From: Thelonectria olida
Lineage: Eukaryota > Ascomycota > Sordariomycetes > Hypocreales > Nectriaceae
Length of the DNA stretch: 64,000 nucleotides
NCBI GenBank assembly: GCA_020736575.1
Contig: JAGPYM010000017.1
Span: 186,001 to 250,000, forward strand
Direction of reading: 5' to 3'
The notes below the pieces were generated by a model. That model was not told where the DNA came from. It searched no databases and saw only the letters and a program-made list of their open reading frames with translations. Made by a program: the position numbers and the translations under genes. How positions within the stretch are numbered: the stretch's first letter is position 1; the number at the start of each line of letters is the position of its first letter. Of this stretch, positions 33,174 to 45,366 are shown one piece after another.

Positions 33174-36100
33174 CTCTTGTCTGGTCAACACCAACGAGAA
33201 GCAGCTGAGGCAAGATCTCAAAAGGTGGAGAGGGCAGATTTAAGCGGGAGCGAGGGGAAGATAGTGCGGAGAGAGTGCTGGATGCAGAGGACGAGATGCG
33301 GAAGATGCACACGATAGAGACGAGAAGCGAGAGTGGGAAGGGAAAGCGAGATTTCCAGGCCGAGATGGCTGACATGTTAAATACTTTTTTTTCTGCGCCT
33401 GTGTCTACTTTTTTTTTTTGCGTTATATGAGGACTTTCAGGGACAATGTCACAACACAATACGACGGTCGGTGCATGGCATGGGGGTGAGAGAGCGACAG
33501 AGAGGCAGAAGCAGAAGCAGAGGCAGAGGAGGAGGGGGAGGGGAGGGGGAGGGGTGGTCGGGATGTGGAACTTCAACTTGGAACAAGCCAGAATGGAAGA
33601 CGGCCGCTGTCACCGAGAGATGGACAGAGGGGGGTGAGAGAAGGGAAAAGGGAAAGGATTGGGATGGCCTCACCTCAGGCTCAGCTTGGGCTTGGGAATG
33701 GAGACATGGAGACACGGAGACGCAGCAAGGGACAAAGTAGCTAAGGCAGGGCAAAGGACAAGGCAAGGCATGGCATGGGAAAAAAGGAACCACATCCCCG
33801 AGTTGTCACTCGCAAAGTAATGGTCGTCTTCAAACAATAGGCAAAAGGTACCTGCGAACTACATGTTCGTTCCTCTTACACGAACGGCTCCTCCATCAAT
33901 TGCCCTCTCTTCACTCCTACTTGTCCCGACAACCACCGCACTGCTCACCCGCAGCTTGGAGCTGTTGCCTGCCCGTGCTCTCTCTCCCTCACTCACCTCG
34001 TTTTCGAAATCTTCTTTCAGGCCTCAAAAACGACAGGGGTCGTGTCGGTCTGCAGCCCATGCTACTCATGGACGGCGGGACATGACGACAACCCATGTGC
34101 ATCATTCTCAGGTCTTTGTTTGGGGCCAGATCCATACGTTGGGTACGCTGCGTATACGTCCGCCACACGTACAGACTACCTCTCTGGGTGCCCAGGATGG
34201 TAGCAGTTATATCCGCGCAATGCAAACAAAGGAGATTCACGATGCATGTCCGTCCTTCGTAATTAGGGATTCCTGCCTGAAGAGACCAGACGGCACGCCG
34301 GCTGGTGTCTATCCCACGGGCTGCCTCACTCTGCTCACCTCGCCATGCCCAGCTCATCACAGCTCACCCACAGCCCAACAAGTAGCCCTACAGTCGCCAG
34401 CAGAGCCAAATCGAAGCCAAGCTCGCCTTTCCTTCTAGACGCTCTACCCGTCAATACAGTACCTCCCTCGACGCTCCACTGGCCGGTACACACGCCATTT
34501 CCCAATGGGTTCTCACACACGCCCCCTTTCGCCAACAACCGAAGAAAATTGGACCATCTTCCATTGATGATTTTCGCTGTCGGCTCACCTGTCCGACGAC
34601 AACCACCTGAGGAGGTCCCTTTTGATCCAATTTTCGTTTCGGTCTCTCGATGCCGAACATGACTGCCTTGAACAGAAATCTCCATTCTCACACACGCCCC
34701 CTTGCGAAGAAAGGCCGCTTCTCTTTCGGTCTCTGGTGTCCGGGACATGGCCCAGCCCACGAACCATCATGTATCCGCACTCCCTCACCGTGGTGGACGA
34801 CGGGACCTTGCATCCCATGCAATGCATGCTCGCTCTCACCCGCGCTGGCTGCTTAGCGCTTCCCTCGCCGTAAACTGCCCGACCATCCGTTTCACTGATC
34901 TGCACGCGTCTTAGAGAATTAGGTCCCGTTGAAAGGCTCCCTACGCTACCGCTTGAGCTACCCTTCTTTTTGGCTTCTGTTACGTTTCTCTCCTCGGCCG
35001 CGGGCTAGGTCTTCACATGCCGTGAAGGAGAGCATCATGTATCCCTCAACGTACCTTCGATGTCCGCCCGTCTCAGCCCTGGAGCCCTGGATGACGGGGG
35101 GGACCGTCCCAACTGTGGACATGTTTGGGGGGAGACGCGATCGAGTGGAGGAGGCAAAAAGCGGATGTCTGATGTCTGCCCCAATTTAGGAACCTGGGAA
35201 GGGATTCCCATTTGACGTTGCTCCGTAGCCCATGGCCAACTGGGGAAGCTGGGAAAGGGCTCGAGAGATTCGAGAATGGCATCAAAGACGGCCCCAGAGC
35301 TCTTTTCAGGGTCGAATTTTTGGGGTATCTGCATGTGTCCCATCTGTCCCATCTGTCTCGGTTTCCTGCTCATCTTGGTCCGATTGATACCGCCGAGTTT
35401 TGCCTGCCGTCTGTACCTCGCCTGCCTCGGCGTCGATTCTGGTCAGCGAAGCATCACATCACGAGTTCATGACGCATTCCCTCGCAGCATTGCCTCCTTG
35501 TCTCCTTTTCTGCATTGCCTTGTCTGATCATCATCAGCAATCGCCATCCCTCGCCTGCCTCGTCCCTCCCACGTCGATATCAGCCACGGCCGCCCTCCAT
35601 CACCTGTTTCCCCAACTTTACCTCCCTTGTCCTCGTTGCTTTCCTCTTTCCCTCACCTTGTACCACGGCGCTGGGACTTGCATCGTGCCGGGGGGACGAC
35701 ACCCTGGAATCCCGGAACAAGGCTTCGTGACCCCTGCACACCACCTCCGTTTGGCCCGTTCTTTATCAGCATTATTTCTTGGGGGATAAGAGTTCCTGCA
35801 TGTGGTTGCTTTTGGGGATTGGGGTTCAAGGCAATGTGCTTGCTTGGCAGCGCAATGGCAGCGCGTGATGTGACAATGGTGGCAGACGGGAAAATAAAAT
35901 GCCTGATTCTCACTTGATCCGCGAGCGATGGAATCTTCCCTTTTCCCGCGTCGAGTGGAAACACTCCACTTCCAATGCTCTGTTGAATCCTCATGCTCAT
36001 CAGCGAATTTCATCCGCCTTGCAATGGAAGATTAATTACAAGCCCAAAAAAAAAAATGCTTCAGTCCGGCGACCAACCGGCCAATCACGGAGGCTACCGG

Positions 36101-37292
36101 CCGGACGCGGACAGTGCGGGGGGTCCACCAGGTCCGAGGTGTTCTTCATCCCCGGGCAGTCGAGGGACTTTGTTGACTACCTAGGTATGTATGAACCATG
36201 TCGTGCTTCCCTCGTTGATGCTGATCGCTGATGATCAGAAAGAATGGCCCTTATTCACCCCCAACTTCAGCAGCCCAAAGGGGACAAACAGCCATGGCTA
36301 AAGAGCAGCACAACACCAACGAGAGCTGCTTGCACATGTCTGAGCTACGGAGAATGCCCCGTGTCCCTCAGTGCCACCCCCAATAATCGCAGGGATCCTG
36401 GGAAGCGTAGCTGCAATTCTTCTCCGCAGTACCGGCCTGGGTACCTCACCTTGACGTCGAGTGCTCACCTCGGTATGAGAAAAAGTGATGTGCGTTGCGT
36501 GTCTCGTCCCGTCTCTCTCCTTGTGTCCGTCCAACATGGGTTCCTTTGGGGAAGGGGGTTTGGTTACCGAAGACCCTTGAAGACTTTGGCTTCCTTTCCC
36601 ATTCGTTTAATCCCTTTTCCGAGAATGGTCCTATTGTTGTCGACGGAGAAGCCTTGCCCTCGGTGTGAACAGTGAAAGTGACTCGCATTAACGGGCCTTT
36701 TCTGGTTGACTCCCCTGGGGTTTGGCTACGATATTACCCGCATCCAATTAACATGCATATTATGGTATTGGGTATTATCCCACGGAGAAGTAAGTGGAAA
36801 AGTCAACAATCAACAATCAACAATCAACAATTAAACCGTATCCGCAGTGCTTGATACTTGTAATGAACGCCCAAGGCAACACAAAGACTAAGCACGCAAA
36901 AGTCACCGCTATTTTCCCTCCTATTCCCTCTTCCGTACATATCCTGTTGTCGGTGAAGAAACAGCAACAGAAGACGTCCTGTCGATGGCGACACGTTGCG
37001 ACTATCAAAAGAAAAGGGCCTCAAACCGATTGGAAGGGCGGAAGCCAAGCCCCAAGTTCCCCGTTTCCCGGTTTCTCCGTGAGGTGTCTTTTGCCCCGAA
37101 TTGCCTGACCTTTTTCGTCTTGCGGTGGCGTGTCGCGGTCAGACGGCCGACGAGACGCCGCCGCTCGTCTCTGTTTCCTTCGTCTATTGCTTCCAATTCT
37201 TCTTTTTCTTTCGACGCTTCTTTGCGCCTTCGGTTTAGCCCTCCCTCCTCTCGGTTGGTCGCTCTGGGGAACGTGCCAGCGTTGTTTTGTTA

Positions 37293-37329
<37 letters not shown>
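37293..37329. repeat. Microsatellite (CGT)12
   Basis: About twelve uninterrupted CGT units, followed at 37346-37361 by five GAA units. It lies in non-coding DNA although it reads open on both strands. Confidence 0.9.
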
Positions 37330-39257
37330 CCGTCGGTTTTCCTCCGAAGAAGAAGAAGAAGTGCAGGACCCTTCATGTCTCGTGTAATTGCTCGTAGCTA
37401 CATCCGCCATACACGTTTCATTGTTGTCGACTGCATGCAATGGATAATCGTCGTGTAGCACCCGCTCGCTGTCCATTGACCCGTCGAGCGAAAGGGCCAA
37501 GCCCTCCAACATTCAGCCTTCGCTTGGCGTTCTGGTGCTCACCGAGACTGTCCGTCCCTGCTCTGACGCAAGCAAGCGGGTTACATGCCCCTTTTGCGCG
37601 CCCATCAGACCCGGACTCTGGGGCCGCGTCCCCCCTCTGAAGAGAGTCCATGCAGCGCGTGCAGCTCGCACGCGCATGTCGGTACTTCGCGGCTTAAGAC
37701 GTTTTTGATGTGATGCAGTTATGTCGACCTCGTTTTTCGACCCATTGCGCAAGAGAGGCCGCTGAAGCGGACAACAAGACTAACCAACGATGGATTGATA
37801 CAAGTTGCACTCCCCGGCGTCGAAGAAAAAGGAGGCGCGTGCGGCGGCGTAGGAAAGAAGAAAATAACTCGGCGAGAAGAGAGACGCAACATGTAGCATT
37901 GAAATGGGGAACTCGGCAGAGGCAATCATCAATCATTCAGCTCACCGCATCTCACACCCTCACCTCACCTGGCCTCACCTCACCTTCTCACCGACTGCTA
38001 CTCCGCATCTTCGAAGTAGTACTTCGCAACTTGGGGGAGAGTCGGCGTTTCCGAGTCTGGCTCGTTTCCCATTGATTCGATCCATCAATGTCCCGACCTG
38101 CCTCTTTTTTTCTCTGGACCCCGTTTCCCAGCCTTGTCCTCAACCCGTTCTTGTCCAGCCGCGGCGCGAAGAGAATACCAGAGCACTACACAGACCAGAA
38201 AGGCACCGGCCGGCCGTTGAATCGTGGATGTCGCATGGATGACTCCAACCGGACCTGCATGTCCGCGAACCAATCCCCGCCGCCGGCATTAACCTATCAA
38301 CAAATGTCGGCTGTTTTCCCATCTTGCCCTTGAACCCTGACCTTGTCCCTCTATTTTGGGGGGGAGGTGAGGAAGAAAAAAAGAAAGGGAAAAAAGCGAG
38401 ACAAGGGTCTCGTTCCGATTCTTGCCTGTTCGTGTTTCATCATCCGTGAATTGAGTGAGGCCGGGTCGAAGTATTCTAGAAGCTGTTGCACCACTTGGAA
38501 TCACCCGTTTCCCACTCGCCTCGTCTCCCCTTGGACGGCACGGGCGGGAGGTGGAATTGACATTGTACTGTATTCGTAAACTACTTGATTTGTTTGTTCA
38601 TTGCTGACGCTGCTCTCTCTCTTCCGAGTACATGTAATGTGCACTACCTACTTATTGAATCGTTACATACCTTGCTTGAACCAACACATCACAATATGGA
38701 TGCCCTCCACTCTTCTCTCCTGTCCTGCATCACCAAAGGATCCGAGACCATTCCTCCTTCTCCTCCTCTCCTTCTCTCCTCCGCCATAACCTGCAATATC
38801 GCGATCGGATGGCCCGCTGTGTCCACTTCGCGCCCCGTCCCGCCCTTTGCCCCATGTCCCAGCATCGCCAATTGCCATGTCCATTGCCATTGTCGTATGT
38901 GCCTGTCTTCCTCCCCCATTCGCCTTGTTGCCCACCGACGTCACCCGGCATCAGGCTATTCTGTCGCGGGATAACATCTCACTTTTTGCTCATCGCAAGA
39001 TATCCGCGCCCGCAACACAGTCTCCGAGATCTGAAAAGAGCAGTTCCCTCCCCCAACAAAGGAGACTTCTTCGACGAGTGAGACGAGAGTAAGGGGGGGA
39101 TCAACCGAGATTTTCCCAAATCCCACACCCCAAGTTTTGGCATGTCGTGTTCCATAGCCATGTACTGGATGGAAAGCATTCCGTTTCCCGAAATGAAGTC
39201 GAGTATCGCACACCTATACGGTGAAGACATCACACGTCGTCAACGTCGACCTTGTCT

Positions 39258-41511
39258 TCAGTCATCCTCGCCCAGCCCCGTCAACCCACTCGCGAGACCT
39301 TGCATCCGTCGTCCCAGCAAATCATCCGAACTGTTGAGTTTGACGAAGCTCTTGTTCAGCCTCTTGCTCTTGCTGAGGCCCAGACCCTTCTCTCGCTTCG
39401 TCTTCCTGCCGACCTTGCCGTTTGGTTGCACAGGCGTCACTGTTACATCGCTGCCGCTCTCGCCGTCTTGACCTTTGTTGTTGTTGATGCCGTTGAGATC
39501 TGGCACTTGCGGCTGCGTCAAGCTTCTTCCTCTGTTCAGCTTGGTCATGCTAATCTCTAGCGGTCTGTCTTCGTCGCCACTCGATTCCATGCGCATCTGT
39601 CGTCGCTCTTCGCCGTTGATGGCTGCCGTCCTTGCCCGAAGGTTGCGCAGACGCATCGCATCGACGTGGTCAAACAGCTGCTCGAACCAACCGACGCTTC
39701 TATCAAAGTGTCTCCAAGCCGGGGGGTACAGCGCCGGGAACTGCATGAAGCCATGAGATGTTCCGGGTATAAGCATCACCTCGGCAGCATCTCGATCGTC
39801 AAACTCGGCTTCCTTCCCGTCCTCATCTCGGCCCCTTGAAGATCTGAAGGCGGCCTCCTTGGCTCTACGTAATCTCCCTGCAAAGATCACGGTATCATCG
39901 ACCAACGGGTCCCGTTCTCCGGTAAGAAAATAGGTTTTCGGAAAGTTGACCAGCAGGGCCTCGGGAGCCAGCACAGGGCAGAGGAGGTAATCCTGGCTGA
40001 AATCTGGACGATAATGCGGGCCAATGTATAGGATGATCATGGCTCGCATCATCTCTGGAGTAAGCACTCTATCGTTAAAGTACGAGATCATAGAAGAAGT
40101 CGCCAGTCGAGTCCGCACCGGCTCCACCAAGCCAGGCGCCTCCTTGGCCGCGGAACCATTCTCGTTGGGTCGGCTAAAGTTCAACGCCCCAACATGAGAA
40201 TACTCGGGATGCGGACTTCGAGCTTGAGTCGTAGAGTCCTGCGTGTCTTGTGTGGTGACTATGCCCGACCCTGTCTGCGGTGGCGGCGAGGAGTCCTCCT
40301 CGTCATCGGAATGGTGAGGCGTTCCTACGAGAGCCTTGTACTGCATGCTCTTGCGACGCACGATGGGACGGTTCGTCTTCCTCGTCTTTTTGTCTCTGAT
40401 AAGTGACATCTGTTCGTCCGTCATCCAGTTGCCAATGTTCATGTCCAAGGCGGGATAGTAACAGACTAGACCATCTGGAGGCGGTAGGTCGGCCCTCTTG
40501 GATCGACGGAAATGGGGGCTGCTTGTCTCAAGTATCATCAGAGTTGCTGCAACTGCCAAGTTTCCACCAGCACTGTCTCCTGTGAGAATCACCCTAGGAG
40601 TCTCTATCCCGGGAAGACCAATGCATCTTCCTTTGGAATTCATGATGGTAGAATAGACGTCGAAACATTCGTTGAGTGCGTAAGGATATGGGAACTCGGG
40701 AGCTTTCTTGTAATCAAGACTCAAGATTGGCAAGCCCGACTTGGCGGCCCAAGCGAAGAGCTTATCATCGTTGCACCTGGGGTCCATGGCAACAAATCCC
40801 CCTCCCGGAATATCCAGAATTACCCTGTCATGGCGAGCCAGGTCTGCCAAAGGCCCGTCAAAGTACAGCCAGGCCAAAACAGGTTCTTTGTAGTCGCTAT
40901 CGGCCGGTCGAGGGATTCGGACTTGTCTCGGCGGCCATCGCATAAACCGGGGGCGCAGGAGTCCTTGAAAGAAACTCAGGTATGGAGAGGTGCCCTTGTT
41001 CCAGGCGACTCGAAGATGGTCGACGGTGAGGGTACCTCTGACCTTGCGAACCTTTTCGTCTGCCTTTTCGGCTGCAACGAGGTAAAAGGCTGAGAAGACG
41101 ATGCTTGCCAGGTCACGCAGCCACTTGGATCGGATCTTCATGGCGGTCCAGAAGCCCGCGTCCAGGGCCGTCAAGACCCAAGTGGCGCGATAATAGGTCG
41201 CATCGTACATGTTCGCCATGGGCTCTGGACTTGCAAGGCCAACGAGCGCGCTGAAGTTTCGAGCGGCATAGAGGTAAAGCATGGTGAGGGTAACGGTTTG
41301 CCATGCTGTTAGGCGCTTCGTGGTGAGCTTTGAGAGGGTCTTGGCACCGGGAGGGCCATGACGATGACCCCTGCCTCGATGTTAGATGAGTTCTCTTTAC
41401 CCCACGGGGAAGAACTTACTTGATGAGGTAACAAGTCCAGAAGGTGAGGACGGCGAGGACCTGCAGGCGTCTCGACTTGGCCGAGGGCCGTCCGAGGACG
41501 TGGTCTATCAT
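39258..41511 (-). CDS. HSL-type alpha/beta hydrolase, probable membrane-anchored lipase/esterase
   Basis: Likely carboxylester hydrolase of the hormone-sensitive-lipase family, acting on a lipid or steryl ester at a membrane; substrate unknown. Exons 41511-41420 and 41370-39258 give 734 residues; the 48-base intron has a GTAAGT donor and GGCAG acceptor. Start chosen at MIDHVLGRPSAKSRRLQ; a further in-frame ATG at 41697 lies upstream. Hydrophobic segments near residues 16-30 and 50-75 suggest an N-terminal anchor. The oxyanion motif is IPGGGF (about 219-224). The nucleophile is S297 in LTGDSAGGN; likely acid D518 in LTGERDPLVDD; likely base H570 in IPGTSHGFM. Between S297 and D518 there is a Ser/Asp/Gln-rich insertion of about 120 residues, reminiscent of the regulatory insertion in animal HSL. 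The C-terminal 130 residues are charged and probably disordered. Confidence 0.85.
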
Positions 41512-43357
41512 GACTCTAGGGGAGAAGAAGTTGAGATGATGATGGCCGAATAAGGAAGTCTCAGCAATACAGATGAGGAAAGGTAAAAGAAGTGTCCCGG
41601 TCGACCGAGAATCATCATGGTCGGTGTGTCCCCGAGTTGGATCAAGTCTTTCACATGAAAGGACAAGAGCGAGCAAGTGACAAGGCAGAAGGGACAAGGG
41701 CAGTCGAGGCGTGATACCTCGGCGATGGAGGAATTATGCAGGGTGTTCAATCGGGGATTCGGTCCAATTGTCAACGAGTTGGCTTGTAACTTGGTTCAAT
41801 CGAGTGTGTATTGGTGATGATACGATTTGAGTCTCGGAAGGACAAGGACAGCAACAATGAAAGGAAAAGGAAAGTAAAATCTTTGACACACGAGCCAAAG
41901 ACACCAGCATGTGCTATTAATCCCAAAACCTCGTCCTCCCTCCCTCCATGGGAAAAGGCTACGGCCGGCTCTCGACGGGAGCCGAACAACGACTCGTGAC
42001 ATGATTTTGCTTCGAGCGAGTGAGTCGTGCTGACATGTGAAAGTGTAAATCAGAAGGGGCAGAACGCGGGGGAGAGCGAATGAGAGGGAGCACAGCCATT
42101 GCATATCGAGCTGACTAAGCCCCGCTCCTCCACATCCCCCATGACGTCGTTATAGGGGGGTTCCCCGGGCAAGGCAACCAAAAGGAAACTTGGGGAAGCG
42201 AATTTGGGGCACATGGGACTTTTGGGGAAGTCCTTCTGGAAAGGTGTGGACGGCCGGAAATAATCTGTTTTCGAATCAACAAGGCAGATCGGGAGTTGGA
42301 TGCGCCATCTTCAACTGTTGTGGTAAGGTGAGGTGCCATCAGCCTCGATCAACACAGCAAGGTCGCAAGCCATCATGTCTATTTTCTCTCCAACACCAAT
42401 GCAACCCAGTGCTTGAAGCGATTCAAGACAAAGTCCAGAGCATGGAGGCTACCTTATTCATGCAGGCTCTCACGTGGCAAACGTAGTTCCCGTGATGCAC
42501 CCCCACAAAACCAACCAACTCTGGTGTCGCCCGTTTCCCAAATTCGGCTTGGTACAGGGTAGCTTTCCTGGCGAGGCGTCAAAGCCCTTCAACATGAACA
42601 TGAACATGGCTCGATAGTGAAACTCAATTCATAGTCTGTTATTAAACTAAAGACGAGTGGCTCATAAGTCTTGGATTTACTCTCTACGAATACGCAGAGG
42701 ATCCTGCATGACATGGCACTTACCACCACCACTCTTTTACGAAGCCATCTGTTGCAGCATTGACAGTCACCCCCAACTCGTACTCACCATTTGGACAGAA
42801 TTCTCTCCGGGGCAGACAGGAAAATGAACATGCATGTGATGATTGGGTTGAAATGAACTAGGCAACTTTCACTGACACGATATTATGATATGTAGATAGC
42901 ACTCGTGCACACCCTCTCTTGACATCTTGGCTCAAGACTCAGCCACATATCCTCCGTCATTATCGGAATATAACCCTGGCACGTCGATAATCTTCCCGGA
43001 ATCATATACCTGCTACCACGAATGGATTGATACTGACTCGAGGACAGTTGAAACAAGAGTTTAAACTTAGCTCCCATCCCATGCAGGCAGGGGCTACGTT
43101 AATAGAACTAACTCCATCTCGAATGCAACACCACACGTTTCTACTTTGATCACAAACCCAACACCACCACGCAAAGCAACATAATATCCCAATCCTTCGT
43201 TGTATTTTCACTCAACCAAGATATTTCCTAGAAGCAAGTATATAACAAAAGAGCGTCCACGTGGACTTAAAATGCCATGTCAGACCCAGCCTGACGACCT
43301 CTCTCCATCTCTGCTCCAAGCTATCCGTGTTCAAGGAACTTCATGCTTAGGTACCAC
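41512..43357. other. Intergenic region between hydrolase and cutinase genes
   Basis: A 1.8 kb spacer holding the hydrolase promoter and leader and the cutinase 3' end. Small open frames in it show no family features. Confidence 0.45.
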
Positions 43358-44192
43358 TTAGCCAATGCACTTGACAATGAAATCAGCCGCAGCGGAAGCA
43401 TCCTGGCCGTAAGTCAAGTGAGCCGCAGTAATGACACCAGTGCCCAGGCACACGGTGTCACCGCTGTGGCAGATGACCTTGGTGCGGTCGGCGCTGACGC
43501 CCTGGACAGCCTGCTTCTGGACTGTAAAGCCATATCTATTAGTCCAAAGCGTGAAGCTATTTTCAAAGGAAACGACGTACAGGGATCGCCAAAGGTAACG
43601 GCAGCAGTGATCTTGCCGGTAATGTCGGAAGAAAGCGACTTGGCGGCGTTGTGGACGAGCATGGCGCCCTGCGAGTAGCCTGACACGACGACATGGGTGT
43701 TGGGGCACTTGGTGAAGGCTTGTTCGATGAGGCTGGCCCTGTCGAGGGGTTAGCAGGCATATTCTATGAATCCTGGAGGTCGATCCAGCCGGCATGTCCG
43801 TTTTTGGATATCGCGCCTGTTCAACGTGCGAATACTTACATCTTCTTGGAACCAGCAGCATCACCCATCTGTGCAATGCCAGCAACATCGGCAGCATACT
43901 CGACGCCCTGCACAGCGAGCTTGTCGCTGCCGACCTTCTCGGCCAGGGCTTTGAACATGGGAGGTCCAGCCACGGTGCCGACATTGCCCGTCTCTGAGGT
44001 ACCGCGGGCGAAAATGACAGTCACGTCCTTGCAGTCGCCAGAAAGACCGTTCTGCGTAGAGCCGCCGAATCCGCCGCTGCTGCTTCCAGAGCCGCTGAGG
44101 AGGCTGCCAAAGTCGAACTGCCGCGTGAACACGGGACCAGCCGTGACAAAGGGCAGCAGGGCGATGAGGATGGTGCGAGAGAGCGAAGGCAT
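43358..44192 (-). CDS. Cutinase
   Basis: Secreted serine esterase that hydrolyses plant cutin polyester. Exons 44192-43840, 43738-43581 and 43521-43358 give 224 residues, the usual size. Introns are 100 and 58 bases, with GTAAGT and GTACGT donors. A signal peptide covers about residues 1-18 (MPSLSRTILIALLPFVTA). Cutinase motifs are VIFARGTSETGNVG for the oxyanion region, S140 in VVVSGYSQGAM as nucleophile, D192 in CHSGDTVC and H205 in AAHLTY, with C188 and C195 flanking the Asp as in known cutinases. A Gly/Ser-rich linker precedes the catalytic domain (residues 30-45). Fungal genomes carry several cutinases; which paralogue this is cannot be told. Expression is probably inducible by cutin monomers, judging from the family. 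Confidence 0.95.
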
Positions 44193-45366
44193 CTTGAAAT
44201 GAAGAAAGTTCGGAAATAAAGAAGGTGGTTAAAACGAATGGAAACAGATAGTCAAGTGTTGAAGTGAATGAAAGCTTGATGATTAAAACTCGGGATGAAT
44301 GATCGGGCGAACCATCCATCATTATATGCTCGAACCTCGCCGTTCCTCATCCTCAGCTACCAAGCATGCCATGACTTCAAACTCACGATATTATTCGATG
44401 CCCGCAAGGTCTTCCTAAACAAGTAAATCCTCTTACCATCCCTGGCCTCCCAGAAACAACTTAACCAATGTTAGAAAGCTCCCTGACGAGGAGCCAAAAC
44501 AAGAGCATCGCTTGGCCCCGGACGCCACGGCGATCCCCAGGTGATTTGCCCATCTCGTCTCCCCACCACCCACCACGAGGAATTTTCCGATGGGATGAAC
44601 CTCGCATTGGCCGAAACATTGGCCTCCTATTTCTGTCCTCAGCCCATTCCCTTGGCCAAAGGGGGCCCTTCATGCTCGGCACTGGGGAACCGAAACGGTC
44701 GCCCGCTGTGGATCGCGTCCTCAGAGTGAAACGGACCGGGCTGAAACAGTCCAGACGAGACGACGCCCTTATTACCGAGGGTCCGGGCCTGTTCGGAAAC
44801 ACCAACCTTACTCTGCTTGCTTTTTAAACATGTTGTTTTGTTAGTCAAACTGTCGCTTTGACCTCTCGACTCAGGTAGGAAGCCGAGGTACTGCTTCTCT
44901 GAGTAAGACGTGTTTCTCTTCTAGGTTAGACTGCTCGCTGGGTCGCCTGGGCAGTCATTAACTTACCAGGGACCGTCTGCGTGGTTGAGATAGACAGGAC
45001 TTTCGGTTTGGCAAGCCGTGGATTATATATGTCAAACACTGGGTTCAAAGCCATTCAGTCTAGAAGGTGGTCGGAACCATCACACCAACCCATTGACGTG
45101 ACGCAGTCCAAAGTGGACAAGAGGCTGTTCAAATTATTAAAAAGAGGAGTATCATCAATATTAAATCAGTCTGAGCAGAGAGTTGCATCCGATACCAGAT
45201 CATCCGCTTCGTAGAGCCCGTTGCTTCATCCCATTCGCAGAAACGAATCGTTTTGATCTCGCGACATCCCAGCTCCATGAAATATCCAAAATAATTACTT
45301 TGCCCGTTTATGCTGATAAGTCAAGAACCGCTCTGAGCTTTTCCCACGAACCATCGCCTGATTCAT
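44193..45366 (-). promoter_or_regulatory. Intergenic region upstream of cutinase, downstream of calpain-like gene
   Basis: A 1.2 kb spacer with the cutinase promoter and the 3' end of the calpain-like gene. On the minus strand a TATA-like sequence, AGCATATAATGA, lies at about 44319-44330, some 130 bases before the cutinase start codon. Confidence 0.45.

Larger units (their letters stand above)
32797..39257. other. 6.5 kb gene-poor stretch upstream of glutamate decarboxylase
   Basis: About 32800-33700 is purine-rich on plus, as expected for the leader and promoter of the minus-strand gad gene. From about 33860 to 38950 plus-strand pyrimidine-rich tracts recur (about 35500-35660, 37190-37250, 38690-38790), which look like leaders, but no frame carries family features. 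Simple repeats lie at 32983, 37293 and 37346. The hydrolase gene ends at 39258. Confidence 0.5.

Noticed and set aside
33863..34438. 191-codon plus-strand frame starting with a hydrophobic stretch
   Set aside because: It resembles a signal peptide at first, but the rest has no domain, and the leader-like DNA around it is pyrimidine-rich, which gives Leu/Pro/Ser by chance.
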